Positions 26,587 through 34,549 of a DNA stretch of 54,503 bases are shown here, piece by piece. The stretch is taken from the NCBI GenBank assembly GCA_051961995.1, contig JBQCCR010000085.1, positions 1-54,503 of the forward strand. Direction: 5' to 3'. Under the pieces are notes generated by a model. It saw nothing but the letters and a program-made list of their open reading frames with translations, was not told where the DNA came from and did not search any database. Position 1 is the stretch's first letter; the number at the start of each line of letters is the position of its first letter. A program made the translations under genes and the position numbers. The stretch is from 66-474 sp051961995. GTDB taxonomy: Bacteria; Pseudomonadota; Gammaproteobacteria; Xanthomonadales; Rhodanobacteraceae.

Positions 26587-27234
26587 ATGAACGCCGCCGA
26601 CTACCTCATCCTCGCCGTTCTCGCGCTTTCCGTGCTGTTCGGCCTCTGGCGCGGCTTCGTCGCGGAAGTGCTCTCACTGGCGTGCTGGATCGCGGCGTTC
26701 TGGATCGCATGGATGTTCGGCGACACCGTCGCGGCCTGGTACGGGCAGTGGTTGCAGCATCCGGCGGCACGCATCGTCGCCGGCTATCTCACCTGCTTCC
26801 TCGGCGTGCTGATCGTGGGCGCGCTGGTTGGCTGGGTCCTGCGCAAGCTGATCCAGGGCAGCGGGCTTTCCGGCATGGATCGCATGCTGGGCATGTTGTT
26901 CGGGTTTGCGCGTGGCGTGCTGCTGGTGATTGCGATCGTGTTGCTGCTGAATTTCACGCCACTGGTTGCGGCGGGCTGGTGGCAGCACTCGCAATTGCTG
27001 CCGGGGTTTTCCGAAGGTGCCGGCTGGATTTCCGCGCACCTGCCCCCCGAGGCCGGCCGATACATGCAAAGCGGCGAACAGGCTCTCAAAGCCGGCCAAC
27101 AGGCCTTGCCGAAACTCCCCGACGTACCCATATCGGTGCCGCATCTCGTCCTGCCGGATGCGGGCGCGGCGCGCAACGATGCGCCGAATGCGAAACCGGC
27201 AGCGCATCGTCAGGATGGGGATGTGGGACAATAA
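26587..27234 (+). CDS. cvpA: CvpA family membrane protein
   Basis: A 215-residue inner membrane protein with four hydrophobic helices in the first 130 residues. The family start MNAADYLILAVLALSVLFGL, the RGFVAEVLSLACWIAAF segment and SGLSGMDRMLGMLFGFARG are typical of CvpA, named for colicin V production and linked to envelope stress resistance. The C-terminal 80 residues are hydrophilic. It precedes purF, the classic cvpA-purF pair. Confidence 0.93.
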   Translation: MNAADYLILAVLALSVLFGLWRGFVAEVLSLACWIAAFWIAWMFGDTVAAWYGQWLQHPAARIVAGYLTCFLGVLIVGALVGWVLRKLIQGSGLSGMDRMLGMLFGFARGVLLVIAIVLLLNFTPLVAAGWWQHSQLLPGFSEGAGWISAHLPPEAGRYMQSGEQALKAGQQALPKLPDVPISVPHLVLPDAGAARNDAPNAKPAAHRQDGDVGQ

Positions 27235-27268
27235 CGCCGCGCAAGGGAGCGCTTGCGAAAATCGTTCT

Positions 27269-27333
27269 CCGTTCGGGGTGAGTACCACGAACGAAGAGCT
27301 CCGGTTCGCTTCTCGATGCCTCAGGGCGAACGG
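27269..27333. repeat. REP-like repeat family D between cvpA and purF
   Basis: CGTTCGGGGTGAGTACCACG and, further right, CTCAGGGCGAACGG with TTCGCTTCTCGATGC between them form imperfect facing arms. It resembles the GTTCG...TCGAAG elements at 1981, 30090 and 43962. Confidence 0.65.
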
Positions 27334-27368
27334 TACTTCAGCTTCAACTATCCCAACGAGGTTGCAAC

Positions 27369-28841
27369 GTGTGCGGCATTATCGGCATCGTCGGCAGAAA
27401 CGAAGTCGCCACCGCGCTGTATGACGGTCTGACCGTCCTGCAGCACCGCGGGCAGGACGCGGCCGGCATCGCCACCGTTGACGGCAATCGCCTGCGCCTG
27501 CATCGCGGCGCCGGGCTGGTGCGCGACGTATTCGGCTCGCGCGACATGCAGGACTTGCGCGGCCAGGCCGGCATCGGCCATTGCCGCTATCCCACGGCCG
27601 GGGCGGAAGGTTCCGAGGAGGCGCAGCCGTTCTACGTCAACTCGCCCTACGGCATCGCATTTGCGCACAACGGCAATCTGATCAACACCGAAGCACTGCG
27701 GCGCGAGATGTTCGAGGACGACCGCCGCCACATCAATACCGATTCCGATTCCGAGATCCTGCTGAACGTGCTCGCGCACGAATTGCAGATCCAGGAACGC
27801 CACCAGCTCACGCCCGATCACCTGTTCAAGGCCGTGGCCGGTGTGCACGCGCGCGCCAAGGGCGGTTACGCCTGCATCGCATTGATCCTCGATTACGGCC
27901 TGCTCGCCTTCCGCGATCCGCACGGTATCCGCCCGCTGGTGCTGGGCGAGCGCGATACGCCGACCGGCAAGGAAGTCGCGGTCGCGTCCGAATCGGTGGC
28001 CTTCGACATCCTCGGCTTCAGGCGCATCCGCGACATCGAGCCGGGCGAAGCGGTGTTCATTGATTTCGACGGCAACATTAGCGCGCGCCGCTGCGCCGAA
28101 GGCGCGGTGCACGCGCCGTGCATCTTTGAATACGTGTATCTTGCGCGGCCCGATTCGATGATCGAGGACGTGTCGGTGTACAAGGCGCGCCTGCGGATGG
28201 GCGAGAAACTCGCCGCCAAGATCCTGCGCGAACGCCCCGACCACGACATCGACTCGGTGATCCCGATCCCCGACACCTCGCGCACCGCGGGCTCGACTCT
28301 CGCGGCGGCGCTGGGCGTGCCGTTCCGCGAGGGCTTCGTCAAGAACCGCTACATCGGCCGCACCTTCATCATGCCGGGGCAGGGCCAGCGGGTGCGTTCG
28401 GTGCGCCGCAAGTTGAATCCCATTCCGCTGGAATTCCGCGGCAAGAACGTGTTGCTGGTGGACGACTCGATCGTGCGCGGCACGACCTCCAAGCAGATCG
28501 TGCAGATGGCGCGCGACGCCGGCGCCAACAAGGTTTATTTCGCTTCCGCCGCGCCGCCGGTGCGCTATCCCAACGTATACGGCATTGACATGCCCGCCGC
28601 GACCGAACTGGTTGCCAACGGCCGCAGCGTCGAGGAAATCCGGCAACTGATCGGTGCCGACTGGTTGATCTACCAGGATCTGGCAGACCTGCGCGACGCC
28701 GTCGCCGAGGGCAACGAGAAGCTCAAGCACTTCGACGATTCCTGCTTCTCGGGCCAGTACGTCACCGGCATCGAGCCCGGCTACTTCGAGCAGATCGAGC
28801 TGGTGCGGTCGGATGAAGCGAAGGCGCAGCGCCGCGCGTAG
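27369..28841 (+). CDS. purF: Amidophosphoribosyltransferase
   Basis: A 490-residue enzyme for the first committed purine step (PRPP plus glutamine to phosphoribosylamine). The start is GTG 27369 with GAGG eight bases upstream; the next codon is the catalytic N-terminal Cys (CGIIGIVG). The Ntn glutaminase domain (QHRGQDAAGIATVDG, GHCRYPTAG, FAHNGNLIN) is followed by the PRTase domain with the PRPP motif VLLVDDSIVRGTTSKQIV. Length and order are normal for PurF. Confidence 0.98.
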   Translation: MCGIIGIVGRNEVATALYDGLTVLQHRGQDAAGIATVDGNRLRLHRGAGLVRDVFGSRDMQDLRGQAGIGHCRYPTAGAEGSEEAQPFYVNSPYGIAFAHNGNLINTEALRREMFEDDRRHINTDSDSEILLNVLAHELQIQERHQLTPDHLFKAVAGVHARAKGGYACIALILDYGLLAFRDPHGIRPLVLGERDTPTGKEVAVASESVAFDILGFRRIRDIEPGEAVFIDFDGNISARRCAEGAVHAPCIFEYVYLARPDSMIEDVSVYKARLRMGEKLAAKILRERPDHDIDSVIPIPDTSRTAGSTLAAALGVPFREGFVKNRYIGRTFIMPGQGQRVRSVRRKLNPIPLEFRGKNVLLVDDSIVRGTTSKQIVQMARDAGANKVYFASAAPPVRYPNVYGIDMPAATELVANGRSVEEIRQLIGADWLIYQDLADLRDAVAEGNEKLKHFDDSCFSGQYVTGIEPGYFEQIELVRSDEAKAQRRA

Positions 28842-28847
28842 CTTTGC

Positions 28848-28919
28848 GTAGGGCGGGTTTCACCCGCCATCATCGCGAGGGTGGTTCAAGACCGTTCGAG
28901 GCGGGTCAAGACCCGCCCA
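28848..28919. repeat. REP-like palindrome family A, copy 2
   Basis: GTAGGGCGGGTTTCACCCGCC-type hairpin followed by a second GCGGGTCAAGACCCGCCC hairpin, about 30 bases apart. The pair fills the purF-DUF2235 gap and may end purF transcription. Confidence 0.85.
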
Positions 28920-28935
28920 ACATGGGGAGTTGCGC

Positions 28936-30045
28936 ATGCCACGCCGCCTGATCGTGCTGTTCGACGGCACCTGGAACAAGGCGCGCACGCACACCAACGT
29001 CGAGCGCCTTTGGAAGCTGATCGCGCCGGCCGATGTTTCCGGCATCGAGCAGAAGTGCCTCTACATTCCGGGCGTCGGCGTCAAGCCCGGCATCACCCAC
29101 CTGCTCGGCGGCGCATTCGGGCTCGGCCTTTCCGCCAATATCGAAGACGGTTATCGCTGGCTGGCACTGAACTGGAGCGAGGGCGATAAGGTGTTCCTGT
29201 TCGGCTTCAGCCGTGGCGCCTACAGCGCGCGCAGCGCAGCGGGGCTGATCCGCAAGTGTGGGTTGCTGAAGCAAGATGCGAAGGGCGAAGTTTCGAAGCA
29301 GGCCGTGGGCGAAGCCTACGGTTTTTACCAGAACGAAGTGCATCCGGATGATCCGCAGGCCGTCGCCTACCGCGCGCGGCACTCGCGCGAAATCCCGATC
29401 CACTTCATCGGCGTGTGGGACACGGTCGGCGCGCTCGGCATTCCGGATGTCGCCTCGTGGTTCCCGTTCTCGCGCAAGCGTTACCGCTTCCACGACACCG
29501 AGCTGAGCCGGATCGTGCGCTACGCCTATCACGCGCTGGCGCTAGACGAGCATCGCGCGGATTTCAAACCGAGCAAGTGGACGCGCCTGCCGCAGAACCT
29601 CGCACCCGGCGAAAGCGTCACCGACAAGAAGCCCATGCAGATTGACGTGGAGCAGCGCTGGTTCGTCGGCGCACACGCGGATGTGGGCGGCGGCGAGGAA
29701 ACCGACGGCGCCGGCCGCAAGCCCGATCCGTTGCCCGATCCACCGCTGGCCTGGTTGCAGCAAAAAGCGCGCGATGCGGGCCTGGCCTTCAAGGACACAT
29801 TCGTACCGCTGCCGCATGCCGAACTCGGCACGCCGAACGATTCCTACGGACAGTTCATGTACGGCATCTACAAGCTGTTCAAGAGGCCGATCGAGCGGAC
29901 GTTCGATGCCGGCGTGAACGAAACCGTGGACGAATCCGTCTGGCAACGCTGGCGGCAGGTCGGGGACTATCGTCCTGCCACGCTCACCGATGCGATCGCC
30001 GGCGGCATGGTCATGCCGCCGGCCGATATCGCGCACACGGCGTGA
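28936..30045 (+). CDS. DUF2235 alpha/beta-hydrolase domain protein
   Basis: A 369-residue DUF2235 protein with the family N-terminus RRLIVLFDGTWNKARTHTNV, a Ser-nucleophile elbow FGFSRGAYSAR near residue 90-98, FIGVWDTVGALG (acid region) and HADVGGGEE (His region). DUF2235 includes Tle1-type phospholipase effectors of type VI secretion, but also many uncharacterised hydrolases. ATG 28936 has GGGGAG six bases upstream. No signal peptide and no secretion or immunity gene is adjacent, so an effector role is not supported here. Confidence 0.88.
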   Translation: MPRRLIVLFDGTWNKARTHTNVERLWKLIAPADVSGIEQKCLYIPGVGVKPGITHLLGGAFGLGLSANIEDGYRWLALNWSEGDKVFLFGFSRGAYSARSAAGLIRKCGLLKQDAKGEVSKQAVGEAYGFYQNEVHPDDPQAVAYRARHSREIPIHFIGVWDTVGALGIPDVASWFPFSRKRYRFHDTELSRIVRYAYHALALDEHRADFKPSKWTRLPQNLAPGESVTDKKPMQIDVEQRWFVGAHADVGGGEETDGAGRKPDPLPDPPLAWLQQKARDAGLAFKDTFVPLPHAELGTPNDSYGQFMYGIYKLFKRPIERTFDAGVNETVDESVWQRWRQVGDYRPATLTDAIAGGMVMPPADIAHTA

Positions 30046-30089
30046 GCACCGCGACCTTGAACTCCCGCCTGAGCGTAGGGAGTGACTTC

Positions 30090-30142
30090 GCGGTGTTTCG
30101 ACTCCGCGGCGCTTCGCTCCGCTACGCTCAACACGAACGGAT
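30090..30142. repeat. REP-like repeat family D between DUF2235 and DUF455 genes
   Basis: CGGTGTTTCGACTCCGCGGC, then CGCTACGCTCAACACGAACGG (split by CGCTTCGCTC). A similar sequence with TATTTCGACTGCG and CGCAAACGG is at 43980-44016. Confidence 0.7.
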
Positions 30143-30155
30143 TTGAGTTGGAACG

Positions 30156-30965
30156 ATGTCGGAACTCGGCGATCTTCGGGAAGCAGCAAAAGGGTGCTTT
30201 ACCTGCACTGATCCGCGGCGCAAGTGCGAGCTGACGGCACAGACGTCTGCAGCGTTGCGTGACGGAAGACTGGTTGCGCCGGTTTCAGGCGCGCCGGCCA
30301 TCGCCATCGAAACGCCCGGCCGGCCTGAGCGGCCGAAACGGGTACCACCTCGGGATGTGCCGCAACGCGGGCTGGGCAGCATGGAAGGACGCGCCGCGTT
30401 GGTACACGCCGTTGCGCACATCGAGTTCAACGCGATCAATCTGGCCTGGGACGCGGTGCTGCGCTTCGCCGGCATGCCGGAAGACTATTACCAGGACTGG
30501 GTCGGCGTGGCCGCGGACGAGGCGCGCCATTTCGGGATGCTGGCGCAGCGGCTGGAGGAACTCGGCCACGTTTACGGCGACTTCGACGCGCACAACGGCC
30601 TGTGGGAAATGGCCGTGAAGACGTCCGATTCGTGCCTGGCGCGAATGGCGCTGGTGCCGCGGGTGCTGGAAGCGCGCGGGCTGGACGTGACGCCCGGCAT
30701 GATCTCGCGCCTGCGCAGCGTCGGCGACGACACCACCGCGGACATCCTGGAAATCATCCTGCGCGAGGAAGTCGCGCACGTCGCCGCCGGCTCGCGCTGG
30801 TTTCGCTGGTGCTGCGAACGCGAAAGGCTCGAACCTGCATCAACGTTCCGGCAACTGTTGCGCGAACGCCTCGCCGGCGGTCTGCGCGGCCCCTTCAACC
30901 TGGACGCGCGTCGCGCCGCCGGTTTTGGCGCGGATGAACTCGAATGGCTGCAATCGCCGACGTGA
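30156..30965 (+). CDS. DUF455 ferritin-like protein
   Basis: A 269-residue soluble protein of the DUF455 family with a ferritin-like four-helix fold. Likely metal ligands are seen in AHIEFNAINLAWD, VAADEARHFGML and the later LREEVAHVAAG, giving the paired Glu/ExxH pattern of di-metal sites. The N-terminus has CFTCTDPRRKC, a small cysteine cluster. It resembles tRNA hydroxylase MiaE-like folds, but the substrate is unknown. Monocistronic between repeats. Confidence 0.87.
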   Translation: MSELGDLREAAKGCFTCTDPRRKCELTAQTSAALRDGRLVAPVSGAPAIAIETPGRPERPKRVPPRDVPQRGLGSMEGRAALVHAVAHIEFNAINLAWDAVLRFAGMPEDYYQDWVGVAADEARHFGMLAQRLEELGHVYGDFDAHNGLWEMAVKTSDSCLARMALVPRVLEARGLDVTPGMISRLRSVGDDTTADILEIILREEVAHVAAGSRWFRWCCERERLEPASTFRQLLRERLAGGLRGPFNLDARRAAGFGADELEWLQSPT

Positions 30966-30974
30966 ATCGCGCGG

Positions 30975-31235
30975 TCAATGCCACGGCACCCACGCCACCG
31001 CGAGTCCGGCGATGATCGAAAGTACCAGCCAGTAGAGATATCCCCGGCGCGTGTACGGATTGATCAGCATCGCGACGCCGAGCACCGCCGCGGCAAGGCC
31101 GACGTACGCGGACCACTTCAGTACCTGCGCTCCGGTCGCCGCACTCCACCAGCCCATGTGCACGCCCGGCCCGCAGACCAGCAGCAGCACGATGGCAATG
31201 AATGCCAGCAGCGGCACGATCCAGGCGATTCTCAT
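30975..31235 (-). CDS. Small membrane protein
   Basis: An 86-residue protein with three hydrophobic helices (about residues 3-21, 38-58 and 68-84) and a basic turn NPYTRRGYLYW. No family recognised. It lies 63 bases after the CopD-like membrane gene on the same strand and could belong to the cytochrome c unit; convergent with the DUF455 gene, nine bases apart. Confidence 0.7.
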   Translation of the reverse strand: MRIAWIVPLLAFIAIVLLLVCGPGVHMGWWSAATGAQVLKWSAYVGLAAAVLGVAMLINPYTRRGYLYWLVLSIIAGLAVAWVPWH

Positions 31236-31298
31236 GGCGACTTCCTTGCCGGCGATTCCCGAAATGCTACGCCCGGCGCATGAACCGGGCGTAGCGCG

Positions 31299-31811
31299 TC
31301 ACAGGTAATGCCCGACCGCCATCAGCAGCAGCGCGACGATCATCAACAGCAGGATGAACTTGCTGGCGAAGCTCAGGCGTCCGCGCAGCGCGGCCATTTC
31401 CTGCATGTGCGATGCACGCTCCGCTTCGGATGCGCTCGCCATCTGCGCGCCGATTGCGGTCATGCGCGCCATGCCGCGGCCCATGATCGCGCCTCCGAGG
31501 ATCATCGCCAGCAATCCGCACAGGCCGCCGATGCCGAAGGCCAGGCCGCCGGGACTGAACATCGCCTGGGTCTGCAGCCCGGCAGTGAACACCCAGTACA
31601 ACCAGATGCCGGTCAGCACGGTGAGAACGGCGGTGAGCGCCATGAACGCGTGCAGCTTGCGTTTCTCGAGCGTGACCATGAGCTGGCCGCCCGCCGGTCC
31701 GACGTCGCGCACCGCCGGCATCACGAACATCGAGAGCAGGAAGGCCGCGCCAAGCCAGAGCGCGGCGAGCAGGATATGCGCAGCGCGCAGTGAAACGAAA
31801 AAGTCATTCAT
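31299..31811 (-). CDS. CopD-like integral membrane protein
   Basis: A 170-residue four-helix membrane protein. The first helix has RAAHILLAALWLGAAF with the H...W..G pattern seen in CopD and related haem- or copper-associated membrane proteins; further helices lie near 53-73, 85-108 and 148-168. ATG 31811 is the natural start, 11 bases after the cytochrome c gene, so the two are probably co-transcribed. A role as membrane partner of the cytochrome is inferred from this pairing; family placement is tentative. Confidence 0.72.
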   Translation of the reverse strand: MNDFFVSLRAAHILLAALWLGAAFLLSMFVMPAVRDVGPAGGQLMVTLEKRKLHAFMALTAVLTVLTGIWLYWVFTAGLQTQAMFSPGGLAFGIGGLCGLLAMILGGAIMGRGMARMTAIGAQMASASEAERASHMQEMAALRGRLSFASKFILLLMIVALLLMAVGHYL

Positions 31812-31822
31812 GAGCGCGGGCC

Positions 31823-32323
31823 TCAGTGGGCGATAGGCGGCGGGCCGGACGGCACCACGAGTTTCAGATAAGGCGGCGGTGCATCCTGGCCCGGCGGCAC
31901 GTAATCGTGCGCGGGTTGCCCGGCCGGGCCGAGCGAGCGGATGTAGGCGTACATGTCGGCCAGATCCTTGTCGCTCAGATAACGGAACGTCCAGAACGGC
32001 ATGGCAGGACGCGCCTTCATCGTGCGCGCGTGCTCGATCCATTCCTTCGAGGTCATGTGCTCAAAATACAGCCGAAGGTTGGGCGCGTAGGTCGTGCCCC
32101 ACGGTCCCTGGAAGTTCATCCCGCCGCCGGTCAGCAGCATGTCCTTCGGCGCCTGGCCGCCGTTCTGCGCCCAACCCGGCGTGTGGCAATCGTTGCAGCC
32201 GCCGTAGCCGACCAGGAATTCCCCGTGCTTGATCGCCTTGTGATTCGCCGAAGCCGCTCCGGCGGTGAAGGCGGCGCCGGCAAACGACACGGCAACCGCC
32301 ATGACACACAACATCTTCTTCAT
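31823..32323 (-). CDS. Periplasmic c-type cytochrome
   Basis: A 166-residue secreted monohaem cytochrome c. Signal peptide (1-26, ending AGAASA), haem motif CNDCH at residues 43-47 after EFLVGYGG, and a plausible axial Met in RPAMPFWTFRYLSDKDLADM. This pattern is typical of soluble cytochromes that follow dehydrogenases or oxidases. ATG 32323 has GAGGGG upstream; the longer frame is not secreted and is rejected. Divergent from the amidohydrolase gene and followed closely by a CopD-like membrane gene. Confidence 0.9.
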   Translation of the reverse strand: MKKMLCVMAVAVSFAGAAFTAGAASANHKAIKHGEFLVGYGGCNDCHTPGWAQNGGQAPKDMLLTGGGMNFQGPWGTTYAPNLRLYFEHMTSKEWIEHARTMKARPAMPFWTFRYLSDKDLADMYAYIRSLGPAGQPAHDYVPPGQDAPPPYLKLVVPSGPPPIAH

Positions 32324-32522
32324 GACTCGTACCCCCTCAGGACGATGGACGAAAGATGCAGCGCTGGCCGGAGTATCCGACCAAATCTTCTTTCGATCAA
32401 TCGGCAAGTCTGCTTGTCCTGATTGGTGATCCCGGCGGGGAGAATCCGGACTTGCGCGGTACCCCATCGCCAAGGGTTAGACTCGCGGCATTCGCCATCA
32501 CGGCCATTGGGGAGTGCGTTCG

Positions 32523-33836
32523 ATGAGAGCCCGGAAGATCTGGGGTGCACCCGTTTTGCTTGCCTTCGGTGTATTGCTCGCACTCACCGCCAGCGCCGCC
32601 GACAAACCCTCCGTACCCGCGACGAGCTATCTGCTGAAAGCCGATCGCGTGTTCGACGCGCGCAGCGAAGCCACGCATGCAGGCTGGGCGGTGCTGGTGC
32701 AGGGCGACAAGATCGCCGCCGTCGGCCCGGCCGACCAGGTCAAGGCGCCGGCCGATGCGCAGGTGATCAACCTGCCCGGCACCACGCTGATGCCGGGCAT
32801 GATCGACGCGCACTCGCACATCTTCCTGCATCCGTACAACGAGACGCTGTGGAACGATCAGGTGCTGAAGGAGCCGTTGGCTTATCGCACCATCGAGGCG
32901 GTGAATCATGTGCGCGACACGTTGATGGCGGGCTTCACCGCGCTGCGCGACCTCGGCACCGAGGGCGCGGGTTACGCCGACGTGCAGGTGCAGAAGGCGA
33001 TCGATGATGGCCTGATTCCCGGCCCGCATCTGTTCGTCGCCACGCGCGCGACGGTGGCCAAGGATTGCTACGGTCCGGGTCCGATGGGTTTCCGCACCGA
33101 CATGGCGCTGCCGCAGGGCGGCATTCCGGTCGCCGGCGTACCGGAGATGATCGCGGCGGTGCGCGACCAGGCCGGTCACGGCGCGGACTGGATCAAGATC
33201 TACGCCGATTACCACTGCGGCAAATCGCACGGCTCGGTGCCGACCTTCACGCAGGAGGAGTTGGACGCGGGCGTTGAAGCTGCGCATTCATTGGGTTTGC
33301 CGGTGTCGGTGCACTCCACCACGCCGGAAGGCATGCGCCGCTCCATCATCGCGGGCGTCAACACCATCGAACACGGCTTCGGCGGCACGAAGGAAGTGTT
33401 CGAGATGATGAAGCAGCACAACGTCGCCTACCTGCCGACGCTGGAGGCGGTGGTCGCCTACGCGGAATACTTCCACGGCTGGAAACCGGGCGATCCGCCG
33501 ACCGATGACATGAAGCAGTCGCAGAACGCCTTCAAGCTGGCGATGCAGGCCGGCGTCACCATCGGCTGCGGCAGCGACGTCGGCGTGTTCACGCACGGCA
33601 CCAACTACAAGGAAATCGAATGGATGGTGCGCGATGGCATGCGTCCTGCGCAGGCGCTGCTGGCCGCCACGGCCGTGGACGCGAAGATCCTGCGCCAGCA
33701 GGATCAATTCGGCCAGTTACGCGAAGGCCTCGACGCCGACATCATCGCCGTGCAGGGCGATCCCACCCAGGACATCAGCGCGATCGAACACGTGCCGTTC
33801 GTGATGAAGGGTGGCGTGATTTACAAACACCTGTGA
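32523..33836 (+). CDS. Secreted amidohydrolase (Xaa-Pro dipeptidase-like)
   Basis: A 437-residue metal-dependent amidohydrolase with a signal peptide (LAFGVLLALTASAADKP). Metal ligands: HSHIF (His97, His99), the Lys in DWIKIYADYHC, His in VSVHSTTPEG and EHGFGG, and Asp in CGSDVGVFTHG. This arrangement is that of the imidazolonepropionase/Xaa-Pro and Xaa-Arg dipeptidase group. ATG 32523 has GGGGAG nine bases upstream; GTG 32514 is an alternative. Likely a periplasmic peptidase; exact substrate unknown. Confidence 0.9.
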   Translation: MRARKIWGAPVLLAFGVLLALTASAADKPSVPATSYLLKADRVFDARSEATHAGWAVLVQGDKIAAVGPADQVKAPADAQVINLPGTTLMPGMIDAHSHIFLHPYNETLWNDQVLKEPLAYRTIEAVNHVRDTLMAGFTALRDLGTEGAGYADVQVQKAIDDGLIPGPHLFVATRATVAKDCYGPGPMGFRTDMALPQGGIPVAGVPEMIAAVRDQAGHGADWIKIYADYHCGKSHGSVPTFTQEELDAGVEAAHSLGLPVSVHSTTPEGMRRSIIAGVNTIEHGFGGTKEVFEMMKQHNVAYLPTLEAVVAYAEYFHGWKPGDPPTDDMKQSQNAFKLAMQAGVTIGCGSDVGVFTHGTNYKEIEWMVRDGMRPAQALLAATAVDAKILRQQDQFGQLREGLDADIIAVQGDPTQDISAIEHVPFVMKGGVIYKHL

Positions 33837-33856
33837 TCCGCGGGTGGGCGTGAATC

Positions 33857-33903
33857 GTAGGGCGGGTCTTGACCCGCCATTCGCGCATTCGGCGGGTCAA
33901 CGC
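33857..33903. repeat. REP-like palindrome family A, copy 3
   Basis: GTAGGGCGGGTCTTGACCCG at 33857-33876 is a compact hairpin, followed by a partial second arm GGCGGGTCAACGC. Confidence 0.88.
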
Positions 33904-33907
33904 ATGG

Positions 33908-33952
33908 AAAAAGGGGTCGGGTTCATTTTTCAGATACGGAAAAATGAACCTG
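33908..33952. repeat. Palindromic element family F, copy 3 (intergenic)
   Basis: Left arm AAAAAGGGGTCGGGTTCATT followed by the short inverted arm AAAAATGAACCTGG, with an 8-base loop. Unlike the copies in pxpC and pxpB it is intergenic and its right arm is truncated. It directly follows a family A repeat. Confidence 0.88.
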
Positions 33953-33995
33953 GAAAGGCATGGTGGCTTCGCAACAACCGGATCCCCAGCGGTGC

Positions 33996-34361
33996 TCAAA
34001 TCCAGACGTCGTTCTGCGCCGTCCTGTCGCCGGTTTCGCCGCCAGTGTTGAGGACGCCGCGTGGCTCGATGAGCATCAGCTTGACCTCTCCGTCGGCAAA
34101 CGGCTTGTGCTCGATTCCCTTCGGGATCACGAACATCTCCCCGGCGGAGAGGTTCACGGCACCATCCCTGAAATCAATGCGAAGCTGCCCTTCGAGGACG
34201 ATGAAGGTTTCATCGGTGTCCTTGTGATCGTGCCAGACGAAGTCGCCTTCCAGCCGCACGATCTTGAACTGGTAATCGTTCATCTCGGCAATGACCTTCG
34301 GCTGCCATTGCTCGGTGAACAGGGAAAACTTCTGCTTGAAGTTGATGGCCGTGTACTTCAT
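33996..34361 (-). CDS. Cupin domain protein
   Basis: A 121-residue single-domain cupin. Motif 1 is WHDHKDTDETFIVLEGQL (metal ligands His, His, Glu) and motif 2 is the later GEMFVIPKGIEHKPF with the last His. The N-terminus NFKQKFSLFTEQWQPKVIAE is typical of small stand-alone cupins. ATG 34361 is used; two earlier in-frame Met codons are weaker. Function unknown; one of three unrelated cupin genes within 8 kb. Confidence 0.88.
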   Translation of the reverse strand: MKYTAINFKQKFSLFTEQWQPKVIAEMNDYQFKIVRLEGDFVWHDHKDTDETFIVLEGQLRIDFRDGAVNLSAGEMFVIPKGIEHKPFADGEVKLMLIEPRGVLNTGGETGDRTAQNDVWI

Positions 34362-34428
34362 CGTTCGTTCCCGTTTGCTCGCATCCATGATTTGCATCGG
34401 TGCGGAGCTGGATTTGTGCCAATGCCAG

Positions 34429-34533
34429 CGTAGCCCGTGGAGTGAAGTCGGCGTAGCCCGGATGGAGTGAAACGGAATCCGGGATGCTCCCTTGCGAAGC
34501 CCCGGATTTCGCTATCGCTTCATCCGGGCTACC
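34429..34533. repeat. REP-like palindrome family B, copy 1
   Basis: GTAGCCCGGATGGAGTGAAA at 34452 pairs with CGCTTCATCCGGGCTACC at 34517-34534; inner arms AATCCGGG and CCCGGATT also pair. A partial extra copy GCGTAGCCCGTGG precedes it at 34429. Related to 38992 and 42801. Confidence 0.9.
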
Positions 34534-34549
34534 TTGCTGCGATTCTTCT

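Noticed and set aside
28936..30045. A type VI secretion effector module
   Set aside because: No VgrG, PAAR, adaptor or immunity gene is adjacent; only the DUF2235 family link remains.
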